Below, in pieces: positions 38,901 through 50,292 of a DNA stretch of 64,000 nt; the stretch's first letter is position 1, and each line of letters opens with the position of its first letter. The stretch lies in assembly GCF_003590095.1 (NCBI RefSeq), contig NC_039478.1:15500001-15564000 (forward strand), in the 5' to 3' direction. Source of the DNA: Trichoplusia ni (Eukaryota > Arthropoda > Insecta > Lepidoptera > Noctuidae). The notes below the pieces were generated by a model. That model saw only the letters and a program-made list of their open reading frames with translations, was not told the DNA's origin and did no database searches. Both the position numbers and the translations under genes were made by a program.

Positions 38901-41900
38901 TTAGAAGGATTATATTTTTTTAATACTTAAAATTCACAAGTATGCCAAGTTCGTCAAATAGTTGGCCATGGTAACCGTGAGGTAACCGTGCCTTCATGTA
39001 AGTATGAATTTCGTCTCAATCGGACTACAAGAAATGCTACGAATTTGCCACTTGTTTTTTTTTTTATTGCCAGTTAAGAAATTAGCGAAAAACTTACCAG
39101 ATTCCAAGTGAGTCTCATTTCCAACAATATTCTTGGATTATTCCCCTTGGCCCTTTCTCTTAGATCGTTGTCTTTCAGCGCGTACCACTTTTTCTTGCCA
39201 TTTTCGATAGAAAGTAGGGGTAGCAAACAGCTTCCTATGCTCTCAGATTTCTTCTCATCATGTATAGAGATTTCTAAAGTTGAGGCAATATCAGTCACTT
39301 GACTAGAATGAAATCGGAAAATTAATAAATGAAGTGTGGAAAGGATGACTTTGTGTTTTTGCGTAACTCTTTTGAAGCTTAGTTGTTGTTAGCTTTTACT
39401 AAAATCTGCTTCATCGCGAATATAACTAGCTTCTGAAGTACATTATACTAGGCAATAATATATCAACGTATATAAGTATATTGAATACTTTGCCTTATGT
39501 AGCGAGAGGTTTAACAAATATTCGAGACACACGCACAAATGACCCAGACTCGGGAAGAGCATTCGTTGATTTATAATACAAACACTTGGCTAACGCGGGA
39601 ATTGAAGCCGCGACAAGTCACGCACAGTGGGTTTGGCGTGGCTACATCAACCACTCTGATATTCATGTAGTCAATTGTGAATTGACATAAAAGGACTTCA
39701 TTATCATCATCGGCTTATTGCATTAAACTGCTAAAAGTAGTCTCTCGGAAAGAGCGTGAGTCCGGCAGCGATAAAGTACTTACAAGTTAAATATCTTCGT
39801 CCAATTTGGGTCATTTGTTTTACTCTCGGTATATGTTTGTAGCCTTTCGTTGTCAAGTTCCAGTACGCAGTAGCATTCGTGGCCTGATAGACCTTTTGCT
39901 CCGTAAACTATAACGGTGAGCAAACCTACATCAACGGGCTTGACTTTCGAATTTGATGACTGAAAGTGATTATTTATCAATTAGAAAACCCTCTGCGATA
40001 CGATGCGATAGTTAACAGCCAAGAAGAAGCAAAGACAAAGCTATAAAATGGTCTGATAATCATAAAAATAGTAATAGAACGCCATGAATGAAACGACTTA
40101 AAGCTAGTTAAGGCATAGTTGACCGATGATACTCATACCTTTCACGTTATTCTTCAATAGAATCAGTGAAAAATTTCTAAATATAGGAAGAAGAAATAAA
40201 AAGATTGCAAAAACCCGCAGCAATGTTATGAAAATGAATAGGAAGCTATTGAAATAACAATCAAGCGGATGTAATTGGCAATTCCCGGAGGGGACGCCTA
40301 ACCGTGACCTTAGCACTGACCTTGGTTGTGATGTCCTACAAAAGGTCATTTGTGTAGACATGGCATATGGTAAACATGTTTATAGTTGCAATGATGATTG
40401 AAGCGAGCTAAGTAAAGTAATTAAACAATCAGAAATCCACTGTTCTATAAAACAAATGCTATCTTATGAATGGATAAAAATGTGTAAACCTATTTGCTGG
40501 AAGCAGATACAATTTTAGAAGAACTTCAACTTACAGATTTTTGCGTAATAGCCTCGATTTGTCTCTCAGTTTCCTGATAATCTTCCAGGCTCATGAAAGA
40601 AAACCCACTTATTGTTAACAACATAAATATTTGTATGCGTCCCACTTCACAATCCAAGTTTATTTTCATTTTGTGTGTCCTCTCTTTATCTAATTCTGAT
40701 AACTCAATTTGGCTCCTGAAATTAGATGTTCATTGACAAAATTATCGAATTCTATGCGACAATAGAATAAATTACGAACTCTGAAAGATATAATTTGTAT
40801 TCTATTCAATATTTGGAATTGGACTATTATAGATAGATTTGTATCTGTGATAGCATTCTATTCAAGTATTATGTCTACCAACGCATTTAAGGTTTCAAAT
40901 AAGGATGTGAATAATAACAGTTTTCAATATGATATTTTTCTAAAAAAATAAGTAAGTTGTAGTCGAAATATTTTCTTACTTGCCAATAGCAAAGTTTTTG
41001 TCACATAATGTTATTTCCAAACATGTATCTTCGTATAAATTGAAATTGAACAACTCCTGCCATTTGACTTCCGTTGCGTTGGTTTTTATTACTCTCGACT
41101 TGTGTTTCTCTGAACCTAATCTGCAAAGAAAAATTGTAATAAGAAAAACAACATTTTAATAATAATAATTTGCGCTCAATAAACTGCCCTTTAGTTTATC
41201 CGATAAAATGTTACAATCTAGTAACGTCACGGTCAAGATTGGACAATCTATTTTTAACGTATAATATATTAAATAACTTTCTACGTGTTTGTGTAAACTC
41301 GGATTATGATAAGGTTTTATATTACCTATAAAAGCAATATTTCCTAATTTAAGTGACTCATTGACTACCGTACATGAATATTTTCATTCAAGCGTACTTT
41401 TTACTTATTTGGTAGCCATCGTTGACTAGGATAGTTTTTCTGAAAATGATCTGATATTTTCGATTATTTTTGAAATCATGTTGAAGTAATGTTTTTACTT
41501 ACCGAAAGCGACAGTTTAATAATCGAGTCTTGTCGTCCGATATGTCATTTTCCAAACCAGTAGCTTCAATTAAAGCGATGGTCACAGTTGCGATTTTTGT
41601 CCTTTTGTAAGTTTTTAGAACGTCTTGGTTGGGGGTGTTACTGAAAATAAACTGTAAGCAAAAGAATGATCAATGATCCAAACTTCTTGTATAAACGAAA
41701 ACGAACCCTTTTCCATTGAAAGGAATTCCAATAAATCGAATAGGCAGAACGTTTTACAAGCATTGAAAATTTCGTGAACATTAAGAAAGCTCTTAGCAAT
41801 CGCAATGGTGACAGCATCGATTTGAAATTTAAATAAAAAGACCTTTTCCACTTTTTCTCTGGCTGTTTTTTTCTCATTTTTCCCTCGAATCGCATTTTTT

Positions 41901-42715
41901 TCTTTCTCAGCCTCCCGCCTTCTCTCTTTAACAGCTGTTATTCTCGAGCCAAATTTTCTCCTTATTGATGTCGTAGGAGGTTCGGGAGTGGGTGTTTGGC
42001 ATTCGTCGCTTTCTCTAGCAACTTCATTTAATCTGAAAATGTATTGCAGACATTCCTTACTATATTGAAATTGTTCTAGTTTACTACAAAGTTAAATATT
42101 TACAGTACAAACATAAACAATAATTAAATCAAGGCATCAAAAAATTCATTGGCATCGCTGCCGGCTATTGTTTATGTTTTTTTTTGTTCTTTTTTATATA
42201 AAAATGAATGTACTGTAAATGTTTAACAAATTGTAAATTACCTACCAACTGTTTAAATACCAAAGTTTACTACATAAATTATCAAAATTCACTTACGATT
42301 CGAGACTTAGTTTAGAAAAATCATCACCAAAAAATTTGTTTGCGTCGCTGTCGTTGTCGTATTCTGCAAAGAAAATAGGTGTGTTTTCTGATTCCGATAT
42401 GCTTGCTTGTCTCAAAGTGACATATTCATTTGCTACATCTTTACCACGAATTTCTTCTATAATAATGCTATGTTTCACATGACTTTTTTTGTGTGATGTA
42501 TCGTTTGTCATTTCTTCCATCTTACTGATATCATTGTTGCTCGTTGCGTATCTGTTGTCTTTGTATACGTAATCTTCTTTGAGCGATGACAGCGAATCAA
42601 CAGATTTCGATTTTTCGAGTTTTCTTTGCATTTCGTCATATTTGCTTTGTATTCGTTCGTGTAGTCTCGCGAAATGTCTTCTTGTGAGACTGTCCGTTTT
42701 GGGAGCTTGTTCCAT
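32912..42715 (-). CDS. Mctp: Divergent MCTP-family protein (C2 domains plus two membrane segments)
   Basis: Fourteen minus-strand exons: 42715-42297, 42032-41843, 41651-41503, 41120-40980, 40715-40535, 39959-39784, 39302-39098, 38318-38173, 37323-37172, 36415-36357, 36053-35944, 34594-34485, 33963-33866, 32968-32912 (TAA); about 730 residues. N-terminal 200 residues: charged, with RRHFARLHERIQSKYDEMQ and SKSVDSLSSLK, and an acidic FFAT-like stretch (118-133). Two C2-like domains follow (about 224-345 and 370-470), then the MCTP C-terminal module with hydrophobic segments near 548-576 and 649-671 and the tail LDLLSRVPNDEVL-like end. Family members anchor in the ER and have three calcium-binding C2 domains; here the first is not found and the ligands in both others are lost. 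Weak points: exon 2 donor is GTCTTT, and the first ATG may not be the true start because an upstream exon could splice in. Confidence 0.82.
33778..33845 (-). mobile_element. tRNA-headed SINE or tRNA pseudogene in an MCTP intron
   Basis: On the minus strand TAGCTGAGTAGTTGAGCC resembles a Pol III A box, and GGGTTCGATGCC about 30 bp further is a good B box. The acceptor stem does not fold as a tRNA. It lies in the last-but-one intron of the MCTP-like gene, close to the exon at 33866. Confidence 0.5.
35119..35171. repeat. Perfect 24-bp inverted repeat with 5-bp loop
   Basis: Arms 35119-35142 and 35148-35171 are exact reverse complements (GTAAATAAGAGTTTAATTTA...) around the loop TAGAT. It lies in an MCTP intron. 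No terminator or miRNA identity is recognised; the stem is AT-rich. Confidence 0.85.
35528..35883 (+). mobile_element. 5S-rRNA-headed SINE, full length
   Basis: The head has TCGATCACAGGTTAAGC and then GCGGTTGGTCCGTGGATGGG TGACC, aligning with the internal promoter part of insect 5S rRNA (CGATCAC...GTTAAGC...GCGGTTAGTACTTGGATGGGTGACC). The body ends AGCCGACCCCAACATAGTTG and a GGCCGATGATG tail. ATCAAGG at 35521-35527 and 35884-35890 is a candidate short target-site duplication. The minus-strand open frame 35697-35888 lies within it and is not a gene. Confidence 0.8.
39525..39665 (-). mobile_element. tRNA-related SINE fragment in an MCTP intron
   Basis: On the minus strand it reads GTTGATGTAGCCACGCCAAA, a B-box-like GGCTTCAATTCCCGCG, and CGAATGCTCTTCCCGAGTCT. 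The same CAGACTC...CAAGCATTTGTGGA phrase occurs in black intron 2 near 28650. I recognise this as a common lepidopteran SINE pattern; its ends are not sharp. Confidence 0.5.
42091..42227. repeat. Inverted repeat in MCTP intron 1
   Basis: Outer arms GTTAAATATTTACAGTACA (42091-42109) and TGTACTGTAAATGTTTAAC (42209-42227) match at 18 of 19 positions. Inner arms ACATAAACAATA (42111-42122) and TATTGTTTATGT (42166-42177) match exactly. The right side has about 31 extra bases of T/A-rich sequence between inner and outer arms. The loop (42123-42165) carries, on the minus strand, a snippet reading GSDANEFFDAL then stop, resembling the end of exon 1. Confidence 0.7.
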
Positions 42716-44284
42716 TCGTTTCACTTCACTACAAACGTATAATTTTCACAATTAGATACCACGATACACATGAAATAGCGCTTGCCTTGAGTGACACGTT
42801 AACATTGGCAAATCATAATAGCGTTCGTGGAGTATAGATAACGTTATCAACCAAGTTATTGATTATGTTTTTGACTAATCTATTATCTTTAGTTCGCTTT
42901 TCTACTTACGGGCATCTATCAATACTAAAACAAAGAAGAAAGAGTTGTCAAATTAAAGCAAAAGTAAATAATACCGAACAATATTCATAATTTTACGTAA
43001 CATTTTTGATTAGTGATAAGACAAAATGGACTTAAAAAATAATTAATCAAAAGATATGGTAAAACTACGATGCTGATTTTGTTGAACATGATTTCTGAAT
43101 TTCCCGCTCTGTATCATGAAATATGAAACCTATCTCTATTAATAGTAAATAATCCCTGAAATAAACGACAAGTATTTTTAAGTTGCGCGTAATAATTGAC
43201 ATAAAAAAGCGCGAACCTGAAGAAATTTTTTGTACAAAACACCATTACTTAAAGCAAATCTGTTGCAGTCGTGGTAATGTGACCACGAAGAATGTAGAAG
43301 TTTGTGGTAGGTGCCATTCTAGCAGTAATTAAGTACTATACTTAAAACTCAGACAATCATGCTAATATAATAAATACAACAAATAGGTGGCACTTTGGAT
43401 TACCACGTTTCATAACGATTTGCATCAACGGGTGTAACGATTTTGCAGTTACAACTGATATCTAACTGATATTTATGTAATAAAATAGGTATTCATTACA
43501 AGATCCATTTGAAATACCATTATTCTAAAACTGAGCCTACTCTTCCATACATTAGGATGTAATCACTAGGAGAAACAAATTTATACGCAGGGTGATAATC
43601 TAAAATATTTAGTTATCAAATTAGATTAGATATTTTATGATAAATTATTACCTAGTAAGTCTCGGTTCTATTCGTGTTAGAAAATCTAAATTGTTGCGTA
43701 AGTGAGAGCATGTTCGCTTTTTATCGAATACTTTGTTTCTATCATTGATGACGTATGAGTTGTATCATAATCAGTGGCCTCTGACGATCTGAGACATTTA
43801 TGAGAGTTGATTGAAACTGCAGCCGTCTCAGTTTTCTGATTTTGGCTCTTGCGCTGATGGCTCACGAAGTCTATACGGTAGTGACAACGTCACGCAATGT
43901 CTGCAGTGCCATTCGATGGTGACGTCGCCGTCGGTCGGCATGAGTTGTATAAAAAGGACAAAACATGACAAGGCATTTTTATACAGTAAACATTGTCTGT
44001 ATTTTATCAATCATGTCAAAGACAACACTTACATATACATGATGCCACAGACATACAGACATACAGACAGAACACGACGCAATACGTGATTAAAAGGACA
44101 TATGATTAACTGGAATAGTAAATCGGTGAAGTCTGTGTCGAAGTCGTGAAATTGACAGGTTTGTAGAAATACTGAAAACAATTTTATAACAATTCACCTA
44201 TTATACCCATCCTAATTAAAATCGATTTTTACTTTTATTTGTGATGTAAATAAGTAGATTATCTGTGAATATTACATTCTAGCA

Positions 44285-44385
44285 GTTCATGACATGCCAT
44301 GAGATACAGCCTAGTGGCAAACGAACGTTCTGACAAACAGACGCTGGAGTCTTAAATCGGCACGGAAACCCTAAAAAGTAGATCA
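44285..44385 (+). repeat. Dispersed-repeat fragment
   Basis: Contains GCCATGAGATACAGCCTAGT, a run of CAGACG-type sequence, GAGTCTTAAATCGGC and an end CACGGAAACCCTAAAAAG; same family and orientation as 590-800. Confidence 0.5.
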
Positions 44386-47354
44386 CGTGACAACAGACTG
44401 TAAGCGAAACAAAATCACGCAACACTTACGTCGAAAGAATAATCCGTATAAGATCGTATAAAGATAATTTGTCTCGTACACAATACATATTCCGAGCCAA
44501 TTAATTCGTGATAAAAAATCTAACTTATCAGGTTAATGGGTAAAGAATGGTGATGTGATAAATGCTATCAGTGATACGTCATGCCAAATTAATGGACAAT
44601 ATTTGGCGTTAAATGTCTGGTAAAGAAGATTAGGATGGCTTTATAATGCATAGTCATTTGCGTGTTATTGTAGTAAGAATGTATACTATCATGCTAATTT
44701 AGTTAAAAAATCGATCATAGCTTTGGAATGGGCTTGATATAAGTACATATGTTGTAGAGCATTTTTTTGTTTCACTCATTTGACTTAAATTGTTTGAGAA
44801 GTGAAACAAAAAATGTTTGTTTATTTTTTCTTCCTTTTCAATATTACTCTTGACAGGTCGATCGTGGTACAGAATGATTGGTAACATGCTTCACAACGCG
44901 CCGTAATTCCTCTCGGACCTGATAAGATGCATTAAAAGGTACATACGTGATTTTGAATGTACTCCGAAATTTACTGTTATTATTGTGCAATTATAACGTG
45001 TTTAATGTTTGCAGTATCTAAAGAATAATAATATCGAACCTTGATGAATTGATGAGGCCATATCTGGGTTAAGTGATTTTTGGTTACAAATTCTCTATAA
45101 AATATTAAGCATCCCGTCAAGAAAACTTGGACATTACTTACCTGTGATAAGAGTGCATATGAATAAAATAAATACGAGCAGTTTCGAAGAAAATTATCTC
45201 AAGTGACTCTTTTTGACGTGTAAACAGCCCCGATATCAGCCTCTTTAATTGAAGAATGACGTCAGAAATAATTATATGAGAATTACCTCACGGTTAATAA
45301 ATACAGTAGTAATTAGTGTCATAATCCCGGCCATCACATTTTACCTCATAATGTGGTCATTAAGTTTTGAAGTAAGATTGTTGCAGTTTTTGGGTACAAA
45401 ATCCTAAAAACCACGTTTTTATTTGTATACAGTTTTCGGAACTGATGCATATGACACATGTGTTCACAAACACGCATGTTTTCAACGGACTTCAAGAATT
45501 AAGATGTTCTCATTTTTCCTTCTTCAGAACTTCGTTTGATTGAAACGATTCTGTTGATAGAATAATCATTTTCATTTAACTTAAAATAGCTGTTACTTGA
45601 TCCCAAAAGTTTGGCTTAACAGTTTGGCTTTGTCATTATAAACTCATATTCATACGACACATCTAAAATAAATAACAGTTGTAAGTGAATAAATGTAACT
45701 CTATTAAAAATTTTTGTATTAACTTGTTAATGTTCAAAACATTAGGACTATTTACTAAGTTCTAAAACTATAGAAAACAAGACCCCAAATAAACTCGAAA
45801 AGTCCAAGTAAAGGGTGAGGAAGTACTTTTGAAAGGTTCGTGAAGTTCCCGTCAAATGTATGGTGGGAAAGTTTAAGGTTTTAAAGGGACAGTTTGAGGA
45901 CAATTGTTGGTAAATTCTGACCTTTTTGAACGACTTCGTGGTTTCTTCAATGTGGTTTGATAAAATTGAAAACTTACTTAAGTATATCTATATATACCTT
46001 CGTACTTATACGTCAGAGTATTTATATTAATAATTCTTACATTATAACAAAGATACTTTAAGTAGACTAATATTAAAAGAGACTGGTTGCTATAAAAAAA
46101 TATATAAAACTGTTGCAGTTCGAAAAAGAGGTTTTTACAAAAATAATCGTAACGTAAACTTCATAATTGGAACAGAGATATCGTTTTCAGAAAACTGTTA
46201 TAAAAATAACGTTTTGGCACATGTTTTGCATGATCACTTTCGATAGGAAGCATTGATCAATGACTAAGCTATTGATGAGTCTTCGAATTCCCCAAGACTT
46301 CCTTATCAAGTGTGATAACATTGTCAAATGAAATGACGTTTAAGTCTGGTACTCCAATTAAAACTGCCCTGATTGCCGGGTTCGTTCCCCGCGTATCACA
46401 AGCATTTGTGTGAGCCATGATTGCTTGTAATGAGTCTCATTTTTTTTTAAGTTACTTAATGCTGGTGTCCTTTTAAAACAAAAAAAGAAAACAGTTTCGA
46501 TAAAATTGAAACTAGATAGCTGTAAAATTAACGAGAAATATAGTAACAGGGCAACAGATTTCATTGACACATAAAATAATTGAAATGCGACAATAATGAC
46601 AGTTATTTTACTTGATTACTTTGATTTTATGGCACGGAGTAACGAATCTAAGATAATCAACAAATCAGAGGCCTACCAACACCTCTTAAAGTAATACAAT
46701 TACATGTGAGGAAGCGAGATGGAGCGATACATTTTGTAGAGCGTTGTCTCTTTTCCTCCCGTGGACAAGTCTTAAACTTGTTGGTGGTAGGCCAGTTATT
46801 ACTGCCTAGTGATTAGTCAATGGGGTCTAGGTGACAGAATGGTTGATGTTGTGCCGCAATTATAAAATGGCTGACTTTAATAGACGTAATAACTTTGAAC
46901 TTGTCGTTTAAACAATATTTTTTAAGTTGGCTAAGAAAAAGGCGCAAAAAACGATCTCGCGATTTGATTGAAACCAAGTGTTTGTATTTTTTCCTATAGA
47001 TAATGAATTAGTTTTACTTGGGTGCATCGGAAAATGGATTAATTAATAATCCAAGCAGCTAAGCTGTTTGATAATGTTTGAGATAGTGAAGACAAAACAG
47101 GAAAATGTGAGTTTGGATGATCACAATTTTTATTCCTAATTATCAGTCCCAAAAATATTGCCTCTCACGAAACATTAAATAGAGATAATAATAGCTTTAA
47201 TATCAACACTCTACACTCCCTCACTCACAAATCTTCAGAACAGACACGACATTAAAACTCAAACAAACAAAGTACCAAAGCAAAAACTTTATAACTATAA
47301 ATAGGGGCGCGTTGTTAAATTATGATAATGTCCGTTATGAAGCAGGCACCACGG

Positions 47355-47420
47355 TTTGTCACGTCACGCCTGAGTTACGAGCCGAGGTGCATCTTCCACG
47401 TGAATTATGACGTCATCATT
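47355..47420. promoter_or_regulatory. Cluster of CRE and E-box sites
   Basis: Within 60 bp: GTCACGTCACG (from 47358), the E-box CACGTG (47397-47402) and a perfect CRE palindrome TGACGTCA (47408-47415). Such clusters bind bHLH and CREB/ATF factors in animals. No gene start is adjacent, so it would be an enhancer if functional. Confidence 0.35.
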
Positions 47421-50013
47421 GCCTTCCGAATATTTAACTTGTTAGATAAAGGTGTAAAATGGAAGTTACTTTAGCGATCGTGTTTTGTTCAGATTTTGAA
47501 TTTATGAAGGGATATTAAATAGAATGCATACTGGCTGGTTGCATTACACTTTTTTAAACGATAATTTAAATGAATGATTAATTTCGATCATATAATCGGC
47601 TTTATAATTATGTATTGATTACGTAGCTAACAAATTCAATTTTATCAAGGGCATTGATAATCAGAGAATTAATTAAGTCTGTTGTCAATACGTTAAACAC
47701 ATTTTCGAGAACAAAACAAAACAAGAAACAAACAATCGAAAACTCAAAATTCGAACATAAAATATTTGGCGCCAAGTTTATAAACAGTTAATTATTTAAA
47801 TGTGTATATATTTATTATATCTTTTGATGTGGTTCCATCGGATCGGAAGCGAAACTTGGAGTTTGCTGGCGAGAGCAAAGTTATATCGAACTTGGCCATT
47901 CACATTCTCGGTTCCGGGAAACTTATTTCACAAACTTGTGCCGTGAATTAAAAAAAAAACATCGCGACGTCTTTTCCCAGGCGTTAACAAAGTTGGATTG
48001 TAAAATATTAATGGTCCGTTGATCTGATTATTAGAGCATGTTATTTTTTAATTGTAAGGACCTTCAGTATCTGGTAATTAGTTTCAGTGAATGTGGGCCT
48101 TTAAGTATTTGAATTTTTATACGCTTTGAGGTTGTAATGGGCATTAAATTGTAGCAGGTACACGTATTGGAAACTGGAACCTAGCTTACATAAAGACTGG
48201 GTAGAAAAGGCATTTGTATTTTGCCATTAACAAATTTTATGACGGTAAACAATCGTCTGACTGGGGACGGATTCTATCACTAGATTTCGTTTTCAGAATT
48301 TTATTTGTTTGTAATCATTTAATTTATTTTCAACATTTTTAGAAAACGCGCTTGTATTTAATTCTAATTCACACATACCATCCAATATCCGGTCTGTCAA
48401 ATACAAGAAGACTTTCTCGTTAAAGTAATAAGTTCTGTTAGAAACTTATTTATTAAAAATTATCTTAATTGTATTTGAATTTGTTTTCAATTCACTTTTT
48501 TAATTATTTTTTAAAGAAAGAATTCGAAGAAAATAAACAATATGGAAACTTTTTTTTTTGAAGTGAAAATATAAGAGATGGATATTGTTTAGATATTGTT
48601 ATAGAGAAACGGGGAACTTAATAGAAGTCTTTTTAAATTATGCAATAGCATTAGTGCCTTCATGAGAAATTATAGCAACTTATCGTAGCGTGGCGACTTG
48701 CGATTTATTGCTATTATTTAGAAATACACGTATGTAGGTAAAACAAAAGCCAAGTATTTAATTTTAGTCGTTGTATATATCAACTATGCAGTATTATAGA
48801 AGTTTTCTAATTTGACAGGTTAAAGTAACAACATTTTTGCACATTTTCTCTTAGTTCTAGCAAGACATTAGAATTTAGAGTATAGAATCATATTATAATA
48901 ACATTTGTGAGTGCACATGCATGATTTATTATTTAAAAAACATTTTATCACTTTAGTTTCATAGCTCATGCTTTTATTCAAATCATGATTAACGACTCGG
49001 GTTGTGACCAAAACTAGTTGACCAATCCCGATAAATACGCGTTTTTGCAAAAAGAATGTTACTTGAATTCAATTCGTATTCACTTATTTTAAAATAAACA
49101 AAGGTGACCGTGTTTCGTTTAAACATAAACTTTAGACTGCCATCCATCACAGACCCTACTAAAATCAGGTGGCGCTCTATTGATACGTAAAATTTTATCA
49201 CTTATTCAATCAAAACAAATAAGTTTGAGCGTCGGCGGATTCATGGGCCGAATTTATCTTGTAGGCTTCGGAGGGTGCGCATAAAAATTCTTCTCATGCC
49301 AAACTGATCACAATTTGATTGCTACCGAGGATTGGCTCGCGCCCCAGCCCTGCGGTGTGTGTCTTCGTCTCAAAATTTATGACCACCATCCACTTTTATT
49401 ACGGATTGGACGAAAGAGTGCAGATGTCCTCTTGATATATTCCGTAAAGGACTTTCTCTTGTGTTAGCAATATTTTCTCCTTAATTTTATGTTTAGATTG
49501 AAAGGATAAATGGTTTGTTCTGATTGGTTGGTAGATATTTCTAGTTATGGTTTGAGAGTTAGTTTCAGTGTATTTTTTATTACGACGGGCCATTTTAACA
49601 TTTAATTTACCACGAATTTCATTTATTTGAGTAATTTGATTGGTATCTCACCATATAAAGGCATAAACGCATACACCTTTGAAAGATGACAACCCTTTAA
49701 CTTTATTTGCGCACGTTCCTCAAATACAAAATAGTTCATTAAAGAATGAAAATTTGTCGTTCCTCGTATGAAATAAAACTATTTCCAATTTGGAAAAGAT
49801 TTTACGCTGACTTCAATTACGATTCATTTTTTTATAACCTATCCCACGTTTGTTGGAATATTATAAAAATTTAGACTTTATTGTGTGGAAAAAGCTGAAG
49901 CGCATCTATTCACAACGGCAATACATGGCAAATAGAGGAGAACACACTATATTCCGTTTCTTCCCACCAACAAATTTACGACCGTTACAATTGTTGCTGT
50001 ATTTAGTTTGTTA

Positions 50014-50292
50014 CTAGCCGTTGCCCGCGACCTCGTCCACGTGGTTAGAAGATCTTGAACCATTTTCGCAGCGCTCGCAAGGGAAGCCCTCAAAGATGAA
50101 TATTTTCCCCCGTTTTTTCCACATTTTCCAGTGTATCTTCGCTCCTATTAGTCGCAGCGTGACGTTATATTTGTTGCCTTCCTTGGTAAATGGTCTATTC
50201 AACACAAAAAGATTTTTTCAATTGGAAACAGTAGTTCCTGAGATTAGCGCGTTCAAACAAACAAACTTTTCAGCTTTATATGTTAGTATAGA
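50014..50292 (-). mobile_element. Short Helitron, family A copy 2 (long form)
   Basis: On the minus strand A|TCTATACTAACATATAAAGC to GGGCAACGGCTAG|T, the correct A|T insertion. It carries an extra block with GAGGGCTTCCCTTGCGAGCG that the other three copies lack, making it about 280 bp. The 117-codon open frame across it on the plus strand (50021-50374) is spurious. Confidence 0.8.

Larger units (their letters stand above)
42725..50013. other. Region upstream of the MCTP-like gene, no gene recognised
   Basis: 7.3 kb of AT-rich sequence that should contain the MCTP promoter and any leader exon. A TATA-like TATAAAAAG at about 43949 lies on the plus strand behind a CpG-rich block with GTGACGTCGC, but I found no coding sequence beyond it. 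A repeat fragment is at 44285-44385, and a block with CRE and E-box sites at 47355-47420. Small open frames here (for example 43811-44089, 46358-46570) lack coding features. Confidence 0.5.

Noticed and set aside
41615..41895. Two overlapping minus-strand frames downstream of MCTP exon 2
   Set aside because: They read into the intron; no resemblance to a C2 domain. The second uses a frame inconsistent with both neighbouring exons.
43940..43960. TATAAAAAG with CpG-rich upstream sequence as a plus-strand promoter
   Set aside because: No coding exon or convincing initiator follows on the plus strand; the nearest gene runs the other way.
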